In this document: positions 55,961 to 64,000 of the stretch, piece after piece | Position numbering within the stretch: the stretch's first letter is position 1 | Layout: the number at the start of each line of letters is the position of its first letter | NCBI GenBank assembly: GCA_900472395.1 | Contig: UCHV01000038.1 | Location: 1 to 64,000 of the forward strand | Direction: 5' to 3' | Origin: Hyphomicrobiales bacterium | Lineage (GTDB): Bacteria > Pseudomonadota > Alphaproteobacteria > Rhizobiales > Rhizobiaceae | Length of the DNA stretch: 64,000 nt | The notes under the pieces: generated by a model | Databases searched by the model: none | What the model was told of the DNA's origin: nothing | Seen by the model: only the letters and a program-made list of their open reading frames with translations | Program-made: the position numbers and the translations under genes

Positions 55961-56902
55961 ATCCGGCCCGGCATCGACCGGATCGCGACCGCCGGCGCCA
56001 TGACCTTCATCACCCGGCATTTCCCCGGTGCGCAGCCGATGCGTCACCACCGAAAGCACGCGGTATTTCATCAGTGCCGCGTTCACCTCGGCACCCAGCA
56101 TGAAAATCACGCCGACCATGTAGAGAAACACCAGCACGATCATCACCGAGGCCAGGCCGGCATAGGTTGCGGCGTAAGTGGCGAAGGTGGAAATGTAGGA
56201 GGCGAAAACAAACGCCCCGACCGCCCAGCACACGATGGTCAAAAGCGCGCCCGGCAGGATATCGACCAGCCGCCGGCTTCCGGCCGGCAACCACTTGTGC
56301 GAGGCAATCAGGCCGATCACCACAATCGCCACCGTGCCATAGATGCCGTAAGTGCTGTAATTCATCAGCCCGCCGAGCCATTCCTGCAATTGCGGAAATC
56401 GCGTTCCGGCAAAACGCAAGGCAATCGGAATGGCGACGAGAAGAATGCTGATCGCCGCAAACACCACGACGACCACCACGATGTAACCGAGGCTGGCCAG
56501 ACGGGTGACGTACCAGGCGCGGGTTTCGGCAACCCGGTAGGCACGGTTGAGCGATATGCGCAGCGCCTCGACGCCGTTGGAGGCGAAATAGGCGGCCGCC
56601 AGCACGGAAACCGTCAGCAGGCCACCGCGCGGAATTTCCAGCACGCGCTGGATTTCCGCCTGCAACGGATCGGCGATTTCCGCAGGCCAGGCATCGAACA
56701 GCAGATGCACGGATGTGGAAGAAAATGTGCTGGCGCCGAGAAAACCGGCAAGCGCCGTCCCGAAGATCAGAAACGGAAACAGCGCCAAAAGCCCGGACAG
56801 CGCCACGTGGCTCGCCATCGCCCAGCCATCGTCCTCGTGGAAATGGTTATAGGCATCCGACAGAACCGTGTAGACGAGGTTGTACCAGGCGGTTTTGCGC
56901 AT
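55925..56902 (-). CDS. YihY/BrkB family inner-membrane protein
   Basis: A 325-residue protein with about six hydrophobic segments. The family pattern is clear: HFHEDDGWAMASHVALSGLLALFPF near 20-45, then IQRVLEIPRGGLLTVSVLAA and ALRISLNRAY. A short hydrophilic tail (about 285-325) follows. The YihY/BrkB family was once called RNase BN, but its function is not established. It converges with gluQ and the two coding regions overlap at their ends. It is divergent from the SDR gene. Confidence 0.9.
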   Translation of the reverse strand: MRKTAWYNLVYTVLSDAYNHFHEDDGWAMASHVALSGLLALFPFLIFGTALAGFLGASTFSSTSVHLLFDAWPAEIADPLQAEIQRVLEIPRGGLLTVSVLAAAYFASNGVEALRISLNRAYRVAETRAWYVTRLASLGYIVVVVVVFAAISILLVAIPIALRFAGTRFPQLQEWLGGLMNYSTYGIYGTVAIVVIGLIASHKWLPAGSRRLVDILPGALLTIVCWAVGAFVFASYISTFATYAATYAGLASVMIVLVFLYMVGVIFMLGAEVNAALMKYRVLSVVTHRLRTGEMPGDEGHGAGGRDPVDAGPDLETGKIADIGR

Positions 56903-57021
56903 TCTTTCCGGCCAGGCTTTCCAGCCCCGGCCGCTCCGTTGTCTTCCACCCTGAAATATGGGAAATCCCCGGGCATTGTACAGGACGCATCGTCCTTCAT
57001 AGCCAAGAAGGTTTGGACAGC

Positions 57022-57855
57022 ATGGCCGAGCGGCGCTCCATCATCGTCACCGGCTGTTCGTCCGGTATCGGCGCTCATTGTGTCCGCGCATTGAAGGCCG
57101 AGGGCTGGCGGGTATTCGCCACCGTGCGCAAACAGGAAGACCTTGCAGCGCTGGAAGCTGACGGCATCGAAGCCCTGCTGATGGATTACACCAAGCCGGA
57201 CACGATCGCCGCACTGGTGGAAACGGTAACTGCCCGCACCGGCGGCCGCATCGACGCGCTGTTCAACAATGGCGCCTATGGCCAGCCGGGTGCCGTGGAA
57301 GATCTGACGACCGATGTGCTGCGCCTGCAGTTCGAAACCAACGTGTTCGGCTGGCACGAACTCACAAGGCGGGTGATCCCGTTCATGCGCGCGCAGGGCC
57401 ATGGCCGCATCGTCAACTGCTCCTCCATTCTCGGCCTCATCCCCTATCGTTATCGCGGCGCCTACAACGCATCCAAATTTGCGCTCGAAGGCCTGACGGT
57501 CACCATGCGCATGGAACTCGATGGCTCCGGCATTCATGTGAGCCTGATCGAGCCGGGACCGATTGCCTCGCGCTTTACCGCCAATGCTCTGGCGGCCGTG
57601 CATGATCATATCGATCTGGAAAATTCCGCCCACGCGCAGGAATACAAACGTCAGCTGGCGCGGCTCGATGGATCCGGCCCCGTCAACCGCCACAAGCTCG
57701 GCCCCGAAGCCGTGCACAAGGTGCTGCGGCATGCCTTGACCGCGCCACGGCCAAAACCCCATTATCTCGTCACCAAACCGGCCAAGCAGGGCATGTTCCT
57801 GAAATGGTTTTTGCCCGCGGATTTGTTCTATCGGCTGATGCGAAAATTTGACTGA
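57022..57855 (+). CDS. Short-chain dehydrogenase/reductase
   Basis: A 277-residue classical SDR. The cofactor motif TGCSSGIG is at 10-17, NNG at 82-84, the catalytic Ser near 134 (NCSSILG) and YNASK at 148-152. The substrate is not known. AAGAAGG lies about 9 bases before the ATG at 57022. A frame open from 56713 runs opposite the YihY gene and is rejected. It is possibly co-transcribed with the HIG1-type gene 36 bases downstream. Confidence 0.9.
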   Translation: MAERRSIIVTGCSSGIGAHCVRALKAEGWRVFATVRKQEDLAALEADGIEALLMDYTKPDTIAALVETVTARTGGRIDALFNNGAYGQPGAVEDLTTDVLRLQFETNVFGWHELTRRVIPFMRAQGHGRIVNCSSILGLIPYRYRGAYNASKFALEGLTVTMRMELDGSGIHVSLIEPGPIASRFTANALAAVHDHIDLENSAHAQEYKRQLARLDGSGPVNRHKLGPEAVHKVLRHALTAPRPKPHYLVTKPAKQGMFLKWFLPADLFYRLMRKFD

Positions 57856-57890
57856 CGAATAACGACAAGAAAATCAGGGAGGCGTCAAAA

Positions 57891-58088
57891 ATGTCCAGTT
57901 TCACCACCGTCTTGACGGTGATCGTCATGGGCCTTGTGGCGCTCGTGCTGATCCGCGGCCTGTTCAACATGGTCAAGGGGCAGGATGCCAACCGCTCCAA
58001 CAAGCTGATGCAGTTGCGCGTGCTGCTGCAGGCCGTCGCCATCGGCCTGATCATGCTCACACTCTGGCTTTCGGGAGGTGGTCGCTGA
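57891..58088 (+). CDS. HIG1-domain twin-membrane protein
   Basis: A 65-residue protein with two membrane segments (about 7-24 and 44-62). The loop between them (KGQDANRSNKLMQLRVLLQA) is the HIG1 (hypoxia-induced) signature. In mitochondria such proteins associate with respiratory supercomplexes, and in bacteria the function is not established. The stop codon overlaps the next start (TGATG), so it is coupled to the adenosyltransferase gene. Confidence 0.85.
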   Translation: MSSFTTVLTVIVMGLVALVLIRGLFNMVKGQDANRSNKLMQLRVLLQAVAIGLIMLTLWLSGGGR

Positions 58089-58666
58089 TGGTCAAGCTCA
58101 ACAAGATCTACACCCGCACCGGCGATAACGGCACGACCGGCCTCGTGGATGGCCCGCGCCGCTTCAAGCACGATCTGCGCGTCGAGGCCTATGGCACCGT
58201 GGACGAGACCAATTCCCTGCTCGGCATGGCCCGGCTGCATACCGGCGCGATGTCCACGCTCGATCCGATGCTGTTTCGCATCCAGAACGATCTTTTCGAT
58301 CTCGGAGCGGATCTCGCCACGCCCGACACCGGCGAAGCCCCGAAATACGAACCGCTTCGCATCGTCCAGTCGCAGGTGGATCGGCTGGAAGCCGAAATCG
58401 ACCGGCTGAACGAAAGCCTCGATCCGCTCACCTCCTTCGTCCTTCCCGGCGGCAGCCCCGCCGCCGCCAATCTGCATGTCGCGCGTGCGACATCGCGCAG
58501 GGCCGAACGCATCATGGTGGCGCTCTCACAGCAAGCGGATGAGGTCGTCAGCGAACCGGCACTCAAATACATCAACCGGCTGTCGGACTTCCTGTTCGTT
58601 GCCGCGCGTTATGCCAATGGCTGCGGCAAGGCCGATATTCTGTGGGTGCCGGGGCAAAATCGCTGA
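58088..58666 (+). CDS. Cob(I)alamin adenosyltransferase (PduO type)
   Basis: A 192-residue enzyme that transfers adenosyl from ATP to cob(I)alamin to make coenzyme B12. The N-terminal ATP-binding motif TRTGDNGTTGLVDG is at about 9-22, and FVLPGGSPAAANLHVARATSRRAER near 118-142 is the active-site region. It overlaps the HIG1 gene stop codon by one base. The next gene, etfB, begins after about 180 bases. The ETF/B12 link is known only as a shared neighbourhood. Confidence 0.9.
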   Translation: MVKLNKIYTRTGDNGTTGLVDGPRRFKHDLRVEAYGTVDETNSLLGMARLHTGAMSTLDPMLFRIQNDLFDLGADLATPDTGEAPKYEPLRIVQSQVDRLEAEIDRLNESLDPLTSFVLPGGSPAAANLHVARATSRRAERIMVALSQQADEVVSEPALKYINRLSDFLFVAARYANGCGKADILWVPGQNR

Positions 58667-58850
58667 GCATTCCTGCCGCCGGGGTTCGAACCGGAAGCCG
58701 GGAATGGCGCTATGACAAATCGACACGCATCAAGGCCGACAAGCACGTTGTGTTCGCGTGAAAAAATGCTTACCCATGTCGCCCATTGACAACTGAACGC
58801 GTGGGAGACGTCGCATCTTGCGGCGGCGTGAAGTCCAAAGGAAGGAAGCC

Positions 58851-59597
58851 ATGAAGATCCTTGTTCCGGTAAAGCGTGTGGTCGATTACAACGTCAAAAT
58901 CCGGGTAAAACCGGACAATACGGGCGTCGAACTGACCAACGTGAAGATGTCGATGAACCCGTTCGACGAAATCTCCGTCGAGGAAGCGCTGCGTCTGAAG
59001 GAAGCCGGCAAGGCGGAAGAGATCGTCATCGTTTCGATCGGTCCGGCCAAGGCCGAAGAAACCATCCGCACCGCACTCGCCATGGGCGCCGACCGCGGCA
59101 TCCTGATCGAGACCGACGAAACCGTCGAACCGCTCGCCGTCGCAAAACTGCTGAAGGGCGTGGTCGAAGCGGAAAACCCGGGCCTCGTCATCCTCGGCAA
59201 GCAGGCCATCGATGACGATTCGAACCAGACCGGCCAGATGCTGGCAGCCCTCCTCAACTGGGGTCAGGCAACGTTCGCCTCCAAGATCGATCTCGGTGCC
59301 GACAAGGCGACCGTGACCCGCGAAGTCGATGGCGGCCTGCAGACGATCGACGTCAAGCTGCCGGCCATCGTCACCACCGATCTTCGTTTGAACGAGCCGC
59401 GTTACGCATCGCTGCCGAACATCATGAAGGCCAAGAAGAAGCCGCTCGACAAAAAGGCTCCGGCCGATTTCGGCGTCGACGTCGCTCCGCGTCTCAAGGT
59501 CTTGAAGACGGAAGAGCCGGGTGGCCGCAAGGCCGGCATCAAGGTCAAGTCGGTTGAAGAGCTGGTGTCCAGCCTCAAGACCGCTGGCGTGATCTAA
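58851..59597 (+). CDS. etfB: Electron transfer flavoprotein beta subunit
   Basis: A 248-residue beta subunit that binds AMP and, with EtfA, carries electrons from acyl-CoA dehydrogenases to the quinone pool through ETF-quinone oxidoreductase. The N-terminus ([19 protein letters not shown]) and the DDSNQTG motif near 124 are characteristic. AAGGAAGG lies about 5 bases before the ATG at 58851. It is followed 20 bases later by etfA. Confidence 0.96.
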   Translation: MKILVPVKRVVDYNVKIRVKPDNTGVELTNVKMSMNPFDEISVEEALRLKEAGKAEEIVIVSIGPAKAEETIRTALAMGADRGILIETDETVEPLAVAKLLKGVVEAENPGLVILGKQAIDDDSNQTGQMLAALLNWGQATFASKIDLGADKATVTREVDGGLQTIDVKLPAIVTTDLRLNEPRYASLPNIMKAKKKPLDKKAPADFGVDVAPRLKVLKTEEPGGRKAGIKVKSVEELVSSLKTAGVI

Positions 59598-59617
59598 CGG
59601 ACAGGAAGGAACAACAC

Positions 59618-60547
59618 ATGACCATTCTTCTTCTCGCCGAACACGACAATGCCAGCCTCAATGACCAGACCGCCAAGGCGCTGACCGCCGCCAGCCAGAT
59701 CGGTGGCGACGTGCATATCCTCGTCGCCGGTTCCGGTGCCAAGGCTGCCGCTGACGCCGCCGCAAAACTTTCGGGCGTTGCCAAAGTCCTGCTCGCTGAC
59801 GATGCAGCTTACGCCAACAATCTGGCCGAACCGCTGGCAGACCTGATCGTCTCGCTCGCTCCCGCCTATGACGTCATCCTCGGACCTGCTTCCGTTTCGG
59901 TAAAGAACGTGCTGCCGCGCGTCGCAGCATTGCTCGATATCGCCCAGATCTCGGAAATCATCGAGGTCGTGTCTGCCGACACGTTCAAACGGCCGATCTA
60001 CGCCGGCAATGCCATCCAGACGGTCCAGTCGGGCGATGCCAAGAAGGTCATCACCGTGCGCACCGCCTCCTTTGCAGCAACCGCTGAAGGCGGTTCAGCC
60101 TCGGTCGAAAACGCGACCGCTGCCGGCAATTCCGGCCTGTCGAGCTTTGTCTCCGACGCGCTCGCAGAATCGGAGCGTCCGGAACTGACGTCCGCCAAGG
60201 TGATCATTTCCGGTGGTCGCGCGCTTGGTTCCTCGGAAAAGTTCCAGGAAGTCATCCTGCCGGTCGCCGACAAGCTCGGTGCCGCCGTCGGTGCCTCGCG
60301 CGCTGCGGTCGATGCCGGTTATGCGCCGAACGACTGGCAAGTCGGCCAGACCGGCAAGGTGGTCGCACCGCAGCTTTACATCGCGGTCGGCATTTCCGGT
60401 GCCATCCAGCACCTTGCCGGCATGAAGGATTCGAAGGTCATCGTCGCCATCAACAAGGACGAGGAAGCCCCGATCTTCCAGGTCGCCGATTACGGTCTGG
60501 TCGGCGATCTTTTCGAAATCCTGCCGCAGCTGGAAAAGGCGCTTTAA
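59618..60547 (+). CDS. etfA: Electron transfer flavoprotein alpha subunit
   Basis: A 309-residue alpha subunit that holds the FAD. The C-terminal FAD-binding part is conserved: [20 protein letters not shown] near 193-212, [23 protein letters not shown] near 222 and [21 protein letters not shown] near the end. AGGAAGGA lies upstream of the ATG. A terminator follows 50 bases later, so etfBA form an operon. Confidence 0.97.
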   Translation: MTILLLAEHDNASLNDQTAKALTAASQIGGDVHILVAGSGAKAAADAAAKLSGVAKVLLADDAAYANNLAEPLADLIVSLAPAYDVILGPASVSVKNVLPRVAALLDIAQISEIIEVVSADTFKRPIYAGNAIQTVQSGDAKKVITVRTASFAATAEGGSASVENATAAGNSGLSSFVSDALAESERPELTSAKVIISGGRALGSSEKFQEVILPVADKLGAAVGASRAAVDAGYAPNDWQVGQTGKVVAPQLYIAVGISGAIQHLAGMKDSKVIVAINKDEEAPIFQVADYGLVGDLFEILPQLEKAL

Positions 60548-60598
60548 CCGAGAGCGTCGAAAGGGGCTGGAAAAATACAGCCCGCATGAATAACAATC

Positions 60599-60630
60599 TG
60601 CCGGACCCCGAAAATGGGTTCGGCATTTTT
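60599..60630 (+). terminator. Terminator of etfBA
   Basis: TGCCGGACCC and GGGTTCGGCA form a 10-base stem with one G-T wobble, a 7-base loop and a run of five T. Confidence 0.85.
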
Positions 60631-60687
60631 CATTCAACCGGCCCTTTTCTTTCACCAAAGAAGTCCGGCAGAAACGCAGGAGCGAAC

Positions 60688-61569
60688 ATGTCCACGGCCA
60701 TTCAGAACATCGGCATCATCGGCGCGGGCCAGATGGGCTGCGGCATCGCGCATGTTTCCTCCATCGCAGGCTACAAGGTCCAGATCTACGATCTGGCGCA
60801 GGACCGTATCGAGGCAGCGCTTGCCACCATCAACGGCACGCTCGCCCGCCAGGTCGGCGCCGGCAAGCTGAGCGAAGAGGAACGCAAGGCAGCCCTTTCG
60901 CGCATCAGCGGCTCGACCGATGTCAACGACCTTGCTTCGATGGATCTCGTCGTCGAGGCCGCGACAGAAGACGAAGCGATCAAGCGCAAGATTTTTGCGA
61001 CCGTTTGTCCCGTCCTTCGCCCGGAAGCCATTCTCGCGACCAACACCTCTTCGCTGTCGATCACCCGTCTCGCATCCGCGACCGATCGCCCGGAACGGTT
61101 CATGGGCATCCACTTCATGAACCCGGTGCCGGTGATGAAACTGGTGGAACTGGTGCGCGGCATCGCGACGGAAGAAAAGACCTTCAACGCCGCCAAGGAA
61201 TATGTCACCACCCTCGACAAGACCTTTACCGTCGCCGAGGATTTCCCGGCCTTCATCGTCAACCGCATCCTGCTGCCGATGATCAACGAAGCGATCTACA
61301 CGCTTTATGAAGGCGTCGGCTCGGTCGAAGCCATCGACACCGCCATGAAACTCGGCGCCAACCATCCGATGGGCCCGCTGCAGCTTGCCGATTTCATCGG
61401 CCTCGACACCTGCCTGTCGATCATGCAGGTCCTGCATGATGGCCTCGCCGACAGCAAATACCGCCCCTGCCCGCTTCTGGTCAAATATGTCGAGGCCGGC
61501 TGGCTCGGCCGCAAATCCGGCCGCGGTTTCTACGATTATCGCGGCGAAGTGCCGGTGCCGACGCGGTAG
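60688..61569 (+). CDS. hbdA: 3-hydroxybutyryl-CoA dehydrogenase
   Basis: A 293-residue NAD(P)-dependent enzyme that interconverts acetoacetyl-CoA and 3-hydroxybutyryl-CoA. The Rossmann motif GAGQMG is at 12-17, and the family block HFMNPVPVMKLVELV is near 142. The C-terminal helical domain is intact (RKSGRGFYDY). The ATG at 60688 gives the standard MSTAIQNIGIIG. It lies downstream of etfBA after a terminator. A hairpin follows. Confidence 0.94.
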   Translation: MSTAIQNIGIIGAGQMGCGIAHVSSIAGYKVQIYDLAQDRIEAALATINGTLARQVGAGKLSEEERKAALSRISGSTDVNDLASMDLVVEAATEDEAIKRKIFATVCPVLRPEAILATNTSSLSITRLASATDRPERFMGIHFMNPVPVMKLVELVRGIATEEKTFNAAKEYVTTLDKTFTVAEDFPAFIVNRILLPMINEAIYTLYEGVGSVEAIDTAMKLGANHPMGPLQLADFIGLDTCLSIMQVLHDGLADSKYRPCPLLVKYVEAGWLGRKSGRGFYDYRGEVPVPTR

Positions 61570-61901
61570 TTGAAGCGCGCACCGTGTTGCACAGAATGCC
61601 GTTAAGGGGTATATTTTGGAGTGAGAGGCGAGCTTACGCCCGCCTCTCTGGTCTATTTTAGGAATTCAACCCGCACGCTTGCCTGCCAGCTCGTGCGGGT
61701 TTTCCGTAAGATAAACGTGATTCTAAATGGCATAGGCCACATAGATCACCCTCCGGTTGGATGACGAGGCCTTCGCCTAGGTCGGAGTGGCCACCCTCCC
61801 CGAGACGCTTGGCAGAGCGCATCTGCTTCCGTCAACGCAACCATAACAAGAATAACAAAAAGACTTTGGCCGTAAAGTCTCTGGGCGCAAGCCGACGAGG
61901 A
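61570..61901. other. Intergenic region between hbdA and tlpA
   Basis: About 330 bases. It holds a hairpin at 61623-61648 (GAGAGGCG/CGCCTCTC) and a terminator at 61668-61703. Beyond about 61710 I see no gene or recognised RNA. Confidence 0.5.
61668..61703 (+). terminator. Terminator of hbdA
   Basis: AACCCGCACG and CGTGCGGGTT form a perfect 10-base stem with a 14-base loop, followed by TT. It lies about 100 bases past the hbdA stop codon. Confidence 0.7.
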
Positions 61902-62573
61902 TCACCCACCTTTCACTCCCGTGATAAGTTTCTTCGCGTCCTCGCTCGCCCATTCGGCCGGCCCGTTCATCGAACCGATCAGGCAACCCTTGTCATCGAA
62001 CAGCAGCGACACCGGCAGGCCAAACGCGAGGCCTTCCTTCTTCAGCGCGTTGAAAACGCCCATCGAACTGTCGCGGTAAAAACCGAGCGCATCGACGCCG
62101 GTATCGGTGAGAAAGTTCTTCGGCTTTTCGTCGCTGCCTGTATCGATATTGATGGCAACGACCTCGAAATCCTTAGCCCCCAGTTCGTGCTGCAGCGTGT
62201 TGAGCGCCGGCATTTCCTCGCGACATGGCACACACCATGTGGCCCAGAGATTGAGCAGCACCGTCTTGCCGGCAAAATCGGCCATGGTCAGATCCGGCGC
62301 GCCCTCGCCTTTCGCGGCATCCTTGAACACGAGATTGCTGATCGGGCGCGGGCGGTCGACGCCGCTCATCGCCGCAACTTCGCCCTTCGACAATTCCTTG
62401 ACCGTCGAAACCCGCTTGACCGCGCCCTCGCAGGCACCGCCGGCAACCTCCCCGGCATTGCCAGACCCCATGTTCGTCACGTATACCGCCACGGCTCCCG
62501 CCAGGATCCCCGCGGTGGCAGCAATGGCAATCAATCTGGCAGACGGAAGGCGTAAAGGTCGTTTCTCTGTCAT
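61902..62573 (-). CDS. tlpA: TlpA family thiol-disulfide oxidoreductase
   Basis: A 223-residue membrane-anchored thioredoxin-like protein. The anchor is at about 12-33 and the thioredoxin domain at about 90-215, with the active site WCVPC (113-117). In rhizobia TlpA reduces periplasmic cysteines needed to assemble cytochrome oxidase. The start codon (62573) is only 21 bases from the divergent argH ATG, so the two promoters must lie in each other's coding region or be very compact. A hairpin lies downstream. Confidence 0.92.
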   Translation of the reverse strand: MTEKRPLRLPSARLIAIAATAGILAGAVAVYVTNMGSGNAGEVAGGACEGAVKRVSTVKELSKGEVAAMSGVDRPRPISNLVFKDAAKGEGAPDLTMADFAGKTVLLNLWATWCVPCREEMPALNTLQHELGAKDFEVVAINIDTGSDEKPKNFLTDTGVDALGFYRDSSMGVFNALKKEGLAFGLPVSLLFDDKGCLIGSMNGPAEWASEDAKKLITGVKGG

Positions 62574-62594
62574 AACTACTCCAGGACGGGCATC

Positions 62595-63998
62595 ATGGCT
62601 GACGGCACGAAGGACGCACTCTCCTCCAACCAGATGTGGGGCGGTCGTTTTGCTTCCGGGCCGGATGCCATCATGGAGGAGATAAATGCCTCCATCGGTT
62701 TCGACAAGAAGCTCTATGCCCAGGATATCCGCGGCTCAATCGCGCATGCGACCATGCTCGCCGAAAAAGGCATCATTTCGAGCGAAGATAAAGACAAGAT
62801 CATCACCGGCCTGAACACGATCATGTCAGAGATCGAGCAAGGCAGCTTCCAGTTCTCGCGCAAGCTCGAGGACATTCACATGAATATCGAGGCGAAGCTG
62901 GCCGACCTGATCGGTCCCGCTGCCGGCCGCCTGCACACCGCCCGCTCGCGCAACGACCAGGTGGCGCTCGATTTCCGCCTCTGGGTGAAGGAAGAGCTGG
63001 CGAAGACCGAGAAAATGCTGAGCGACCTGATCGCCGCTTTCCTCGACCGCGCTGAAGAACACGCCGACACCGTCATGCCCGGCTTCACCCATCTGCAGAC
63101 CGCCCAGCCGGTCACCTTTGGCCACCACTGCATGGCCTATGTCGAAATGTTCGGCCGTGACCGCGCCCGCGTGCGCCACGCCATCGATCACCTCGACGAA
63201 AGCCCGATCGGCGCCGCAGCGCTGGCCGGCACGCCCTACCCAATCGACCGCCACATGACCGCAAAAGCGCTCGGCTTCCGCGAACCGACCCGCAATTCCA
63301 TCGACACAGTGTCGGACCGTGATTTCGCGCTGGAATTCCTGTCGGTCGCCGCCATCTGCGCCATGCACCTGTCGCGTCTGGCCGAAGAAATCGTCATCTG
63401 GTCGACGCCGCAATTCGGTTTCGTACGCCTGTCCGACGCTTTCTCCACCGGCTCGTCGATCATGCCGCAGAAAAAGAACCCGGATGCCGCCGAACTGGTG
63501 CGCGCCAAGACCGGCCGTATCAACGGCTCGCTGGTGGCGCTTCTGACCGTCATGAAGGGCCTGCCGCTCGCCTATTCCAAGGATATGCAGGAAGACAAGG
63601 AACAGGTGTTTGACGCCGCCGAAAACCTGGAACTGGCGATTGCCGCCATGACCGGCATGATGCGCGATATGACCATCCGCACCGACCGCATGCGCCAGGC
63701 CGCCGGCGCCGGTTATTCGACTGCCACCGATCTCGCCGACTGGCTGGTGCGCGAAGTCAACCTGCCCTTCCGCGAGGCCCATCATGTGACCGGCCGCGCC
63801 GTGGCGCTGGCCGAAAGCAAGAGCTGCGATCTCTCGGAACTGTCGCTGGCTGAATTGCAGGACATCAACCCGGCGATCACGGACAGCGTCTTTAACGTTC
63901 TGTCGGTCGATGCCTCGGTTGCCAGCCGCACCAGTTTTGGCGGCACGGCACCTGCAGAAGTGCGCAAGCAGATCGCCTGGTGGCGCGCGCGCAACTGA
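62595..63998 (+). CDS. argH: Argininosuccinate lyase
   Basis: A 467-residue enzyme that cleaves argininosuccinate to arginine and fumarate, the last step of arginine synthesis. The fumarase-superfamily signature [13 protein letters not shown] is near 285-297, and the [13 protein letters not shown] and [11 protein letters not shown]-like ([15 protein letters not shown]) blocks are present. AGGA lies upstream of the ATG at 62595. The gene is complete and ends 2 bases before the window edge. It is divergent from tlpA. Confidence 0.97.
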   Translation: MADGTKDALSSNQMWGGRFASGPDAIMEEINASIGFDKKLYAQDIRGSIAHATMLAEKGIISSEDKDKIITGLNTIMSEIEQGSFQFSRKLEDIHMNIEAKLADLIGPAAGRLHTARSRNDQVALDFRLWVKEELAKTEKMLSDLIAAFLDRAEEHADTVMPGFTHLQTAQPVTFGHHCMAYVEMFGRDRARVRHAIDHLDESPIGAAALAGTPYPIDRHMTAKALGFREPTRNSIDTVSDRDFALEFLSVAAICAMHLSRLAEEIVIWSTPQFGFVRLSDAFSTGSSIMPQKKNPDAAELVRAKTGRINGSLVALLTVMKGLPLAYSKDMQEDKEQVFDAAENLELAIAAMTGMMRDMTIRTDRMRQAAGAGYSTATDLADWLVREVNLPFREAHHVTGRAVALAESKSCDLSELSLAELQDINPAITDSVFNVLSVDASVASRTSFGGTAPAEVRKQIAWWRARN

Positions 63999-64000
63999 TT

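Overview
The window looks like about 64 kb of chromosome from a GC-rich alphaproteobacterium of the Rhizobiaceae (Rhizobium/Agrobacterium/Sinorhizobium relatives). Three things support this. First, there is a complete rhizobial L-rhamnose locus, rhaRSTPQUK with divergent rhaDI. Second, the block ubiG / lysC-ptsP-prfA-prmC-DUF4167 is typical of rhizobia. Third, several families seen mainly in Alphaproteobacteria are present: EI-Ntr with a GAF domain, DUF4167, DUF1178, a HIG1-type twin-membrane protein, and GluQ-RS beside a YihY protein. Species cannot be fixed from the sequence alone. I see no insertion sequence, prophage, integrase or CRISPR array, and nothing that is clearly a pseudogene.

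Layout. 0.5-6.5 kb: an M23 envelope peptidase, a DUF805 membrane protein, the disaggregase ClpB with a candidate heat-shock promoter, and a 59-residue gene. 6.5-14 kb: class I fructose-1,6-bisphosphatase, a sorbosone-dehydrogenase-like propeller protein, a DeoR-family regulator, and a large autotransporter whose passenger is an endonuclease/exonuclease/phosphatase-fold enzyme. 14-17.3 kb: small hypothetical proteins, a YkgJ-type cysteine-cluster protein, CspA, an ankyrin protein and DUF4167. 17.6-25.8 kb: prmC, prfA, ptsP, lysC, a secreted SH3 protein with a charged low-complexity tail, and ubiG. 25.8-31 kb: a ParDE-like toxin-antitoxin pair, DUF1178/amidase/glutaredoxin/ComF, a methyltransferase, an orphan Flp pilin with a small membrane partner, and mutT. 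31-40 kb: an acetyltransferase, argJ, a parvulin-type peptidyl-prolyl isomerase, secA, a polysaccharide flippase with a coupled acetyltransferase. 40-52.2 kb: a glycine-rich exported protein and the rhamnose locus. 52.3-64 kb: a small membrane protein, tRNA-Leu(CAA), dsbB, an HNH nuclease, an AlkA-type glycosylase, GluQ-RS, YihY, an SDR, a HIG1 protein, a cobalamin adenosyltransferase, etfBA, hbdA, tlpA and argH.

How the genes work together. The rhamnose locus forms one pathway. RhaSTPQ (with RhaK) import rhamnose, RhaU interconverts its anomers, RhaI isomerises it to rhamnulose, RhaK phosphorylates it, and RhaD cleaves and oxidises the product. RhaR sits at the divergent promoter. Four consecutive junctions in the transport operon are 4-base overlaps or nearly so, and a strong hairpin separates the binding protein from the rest. 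The other sections are mostly housekeeping: translation termination (prfA, prmC), amino-acid synthesis (lysC, argJ, argH), secretion and folding (secA, PPIase, dsbB, tlpA) and electron transfer to the quinone pool (etfBA).

The least-explained items are the enzyme-bearing autotransporter, the glycine-rich exported protein, the flippase/acetyltransferase pair beside secA, the orphan Flp pilin pair, and a palindromic repeat family with two near-perfect copies. I did not find anything that I can firmly call a new system.
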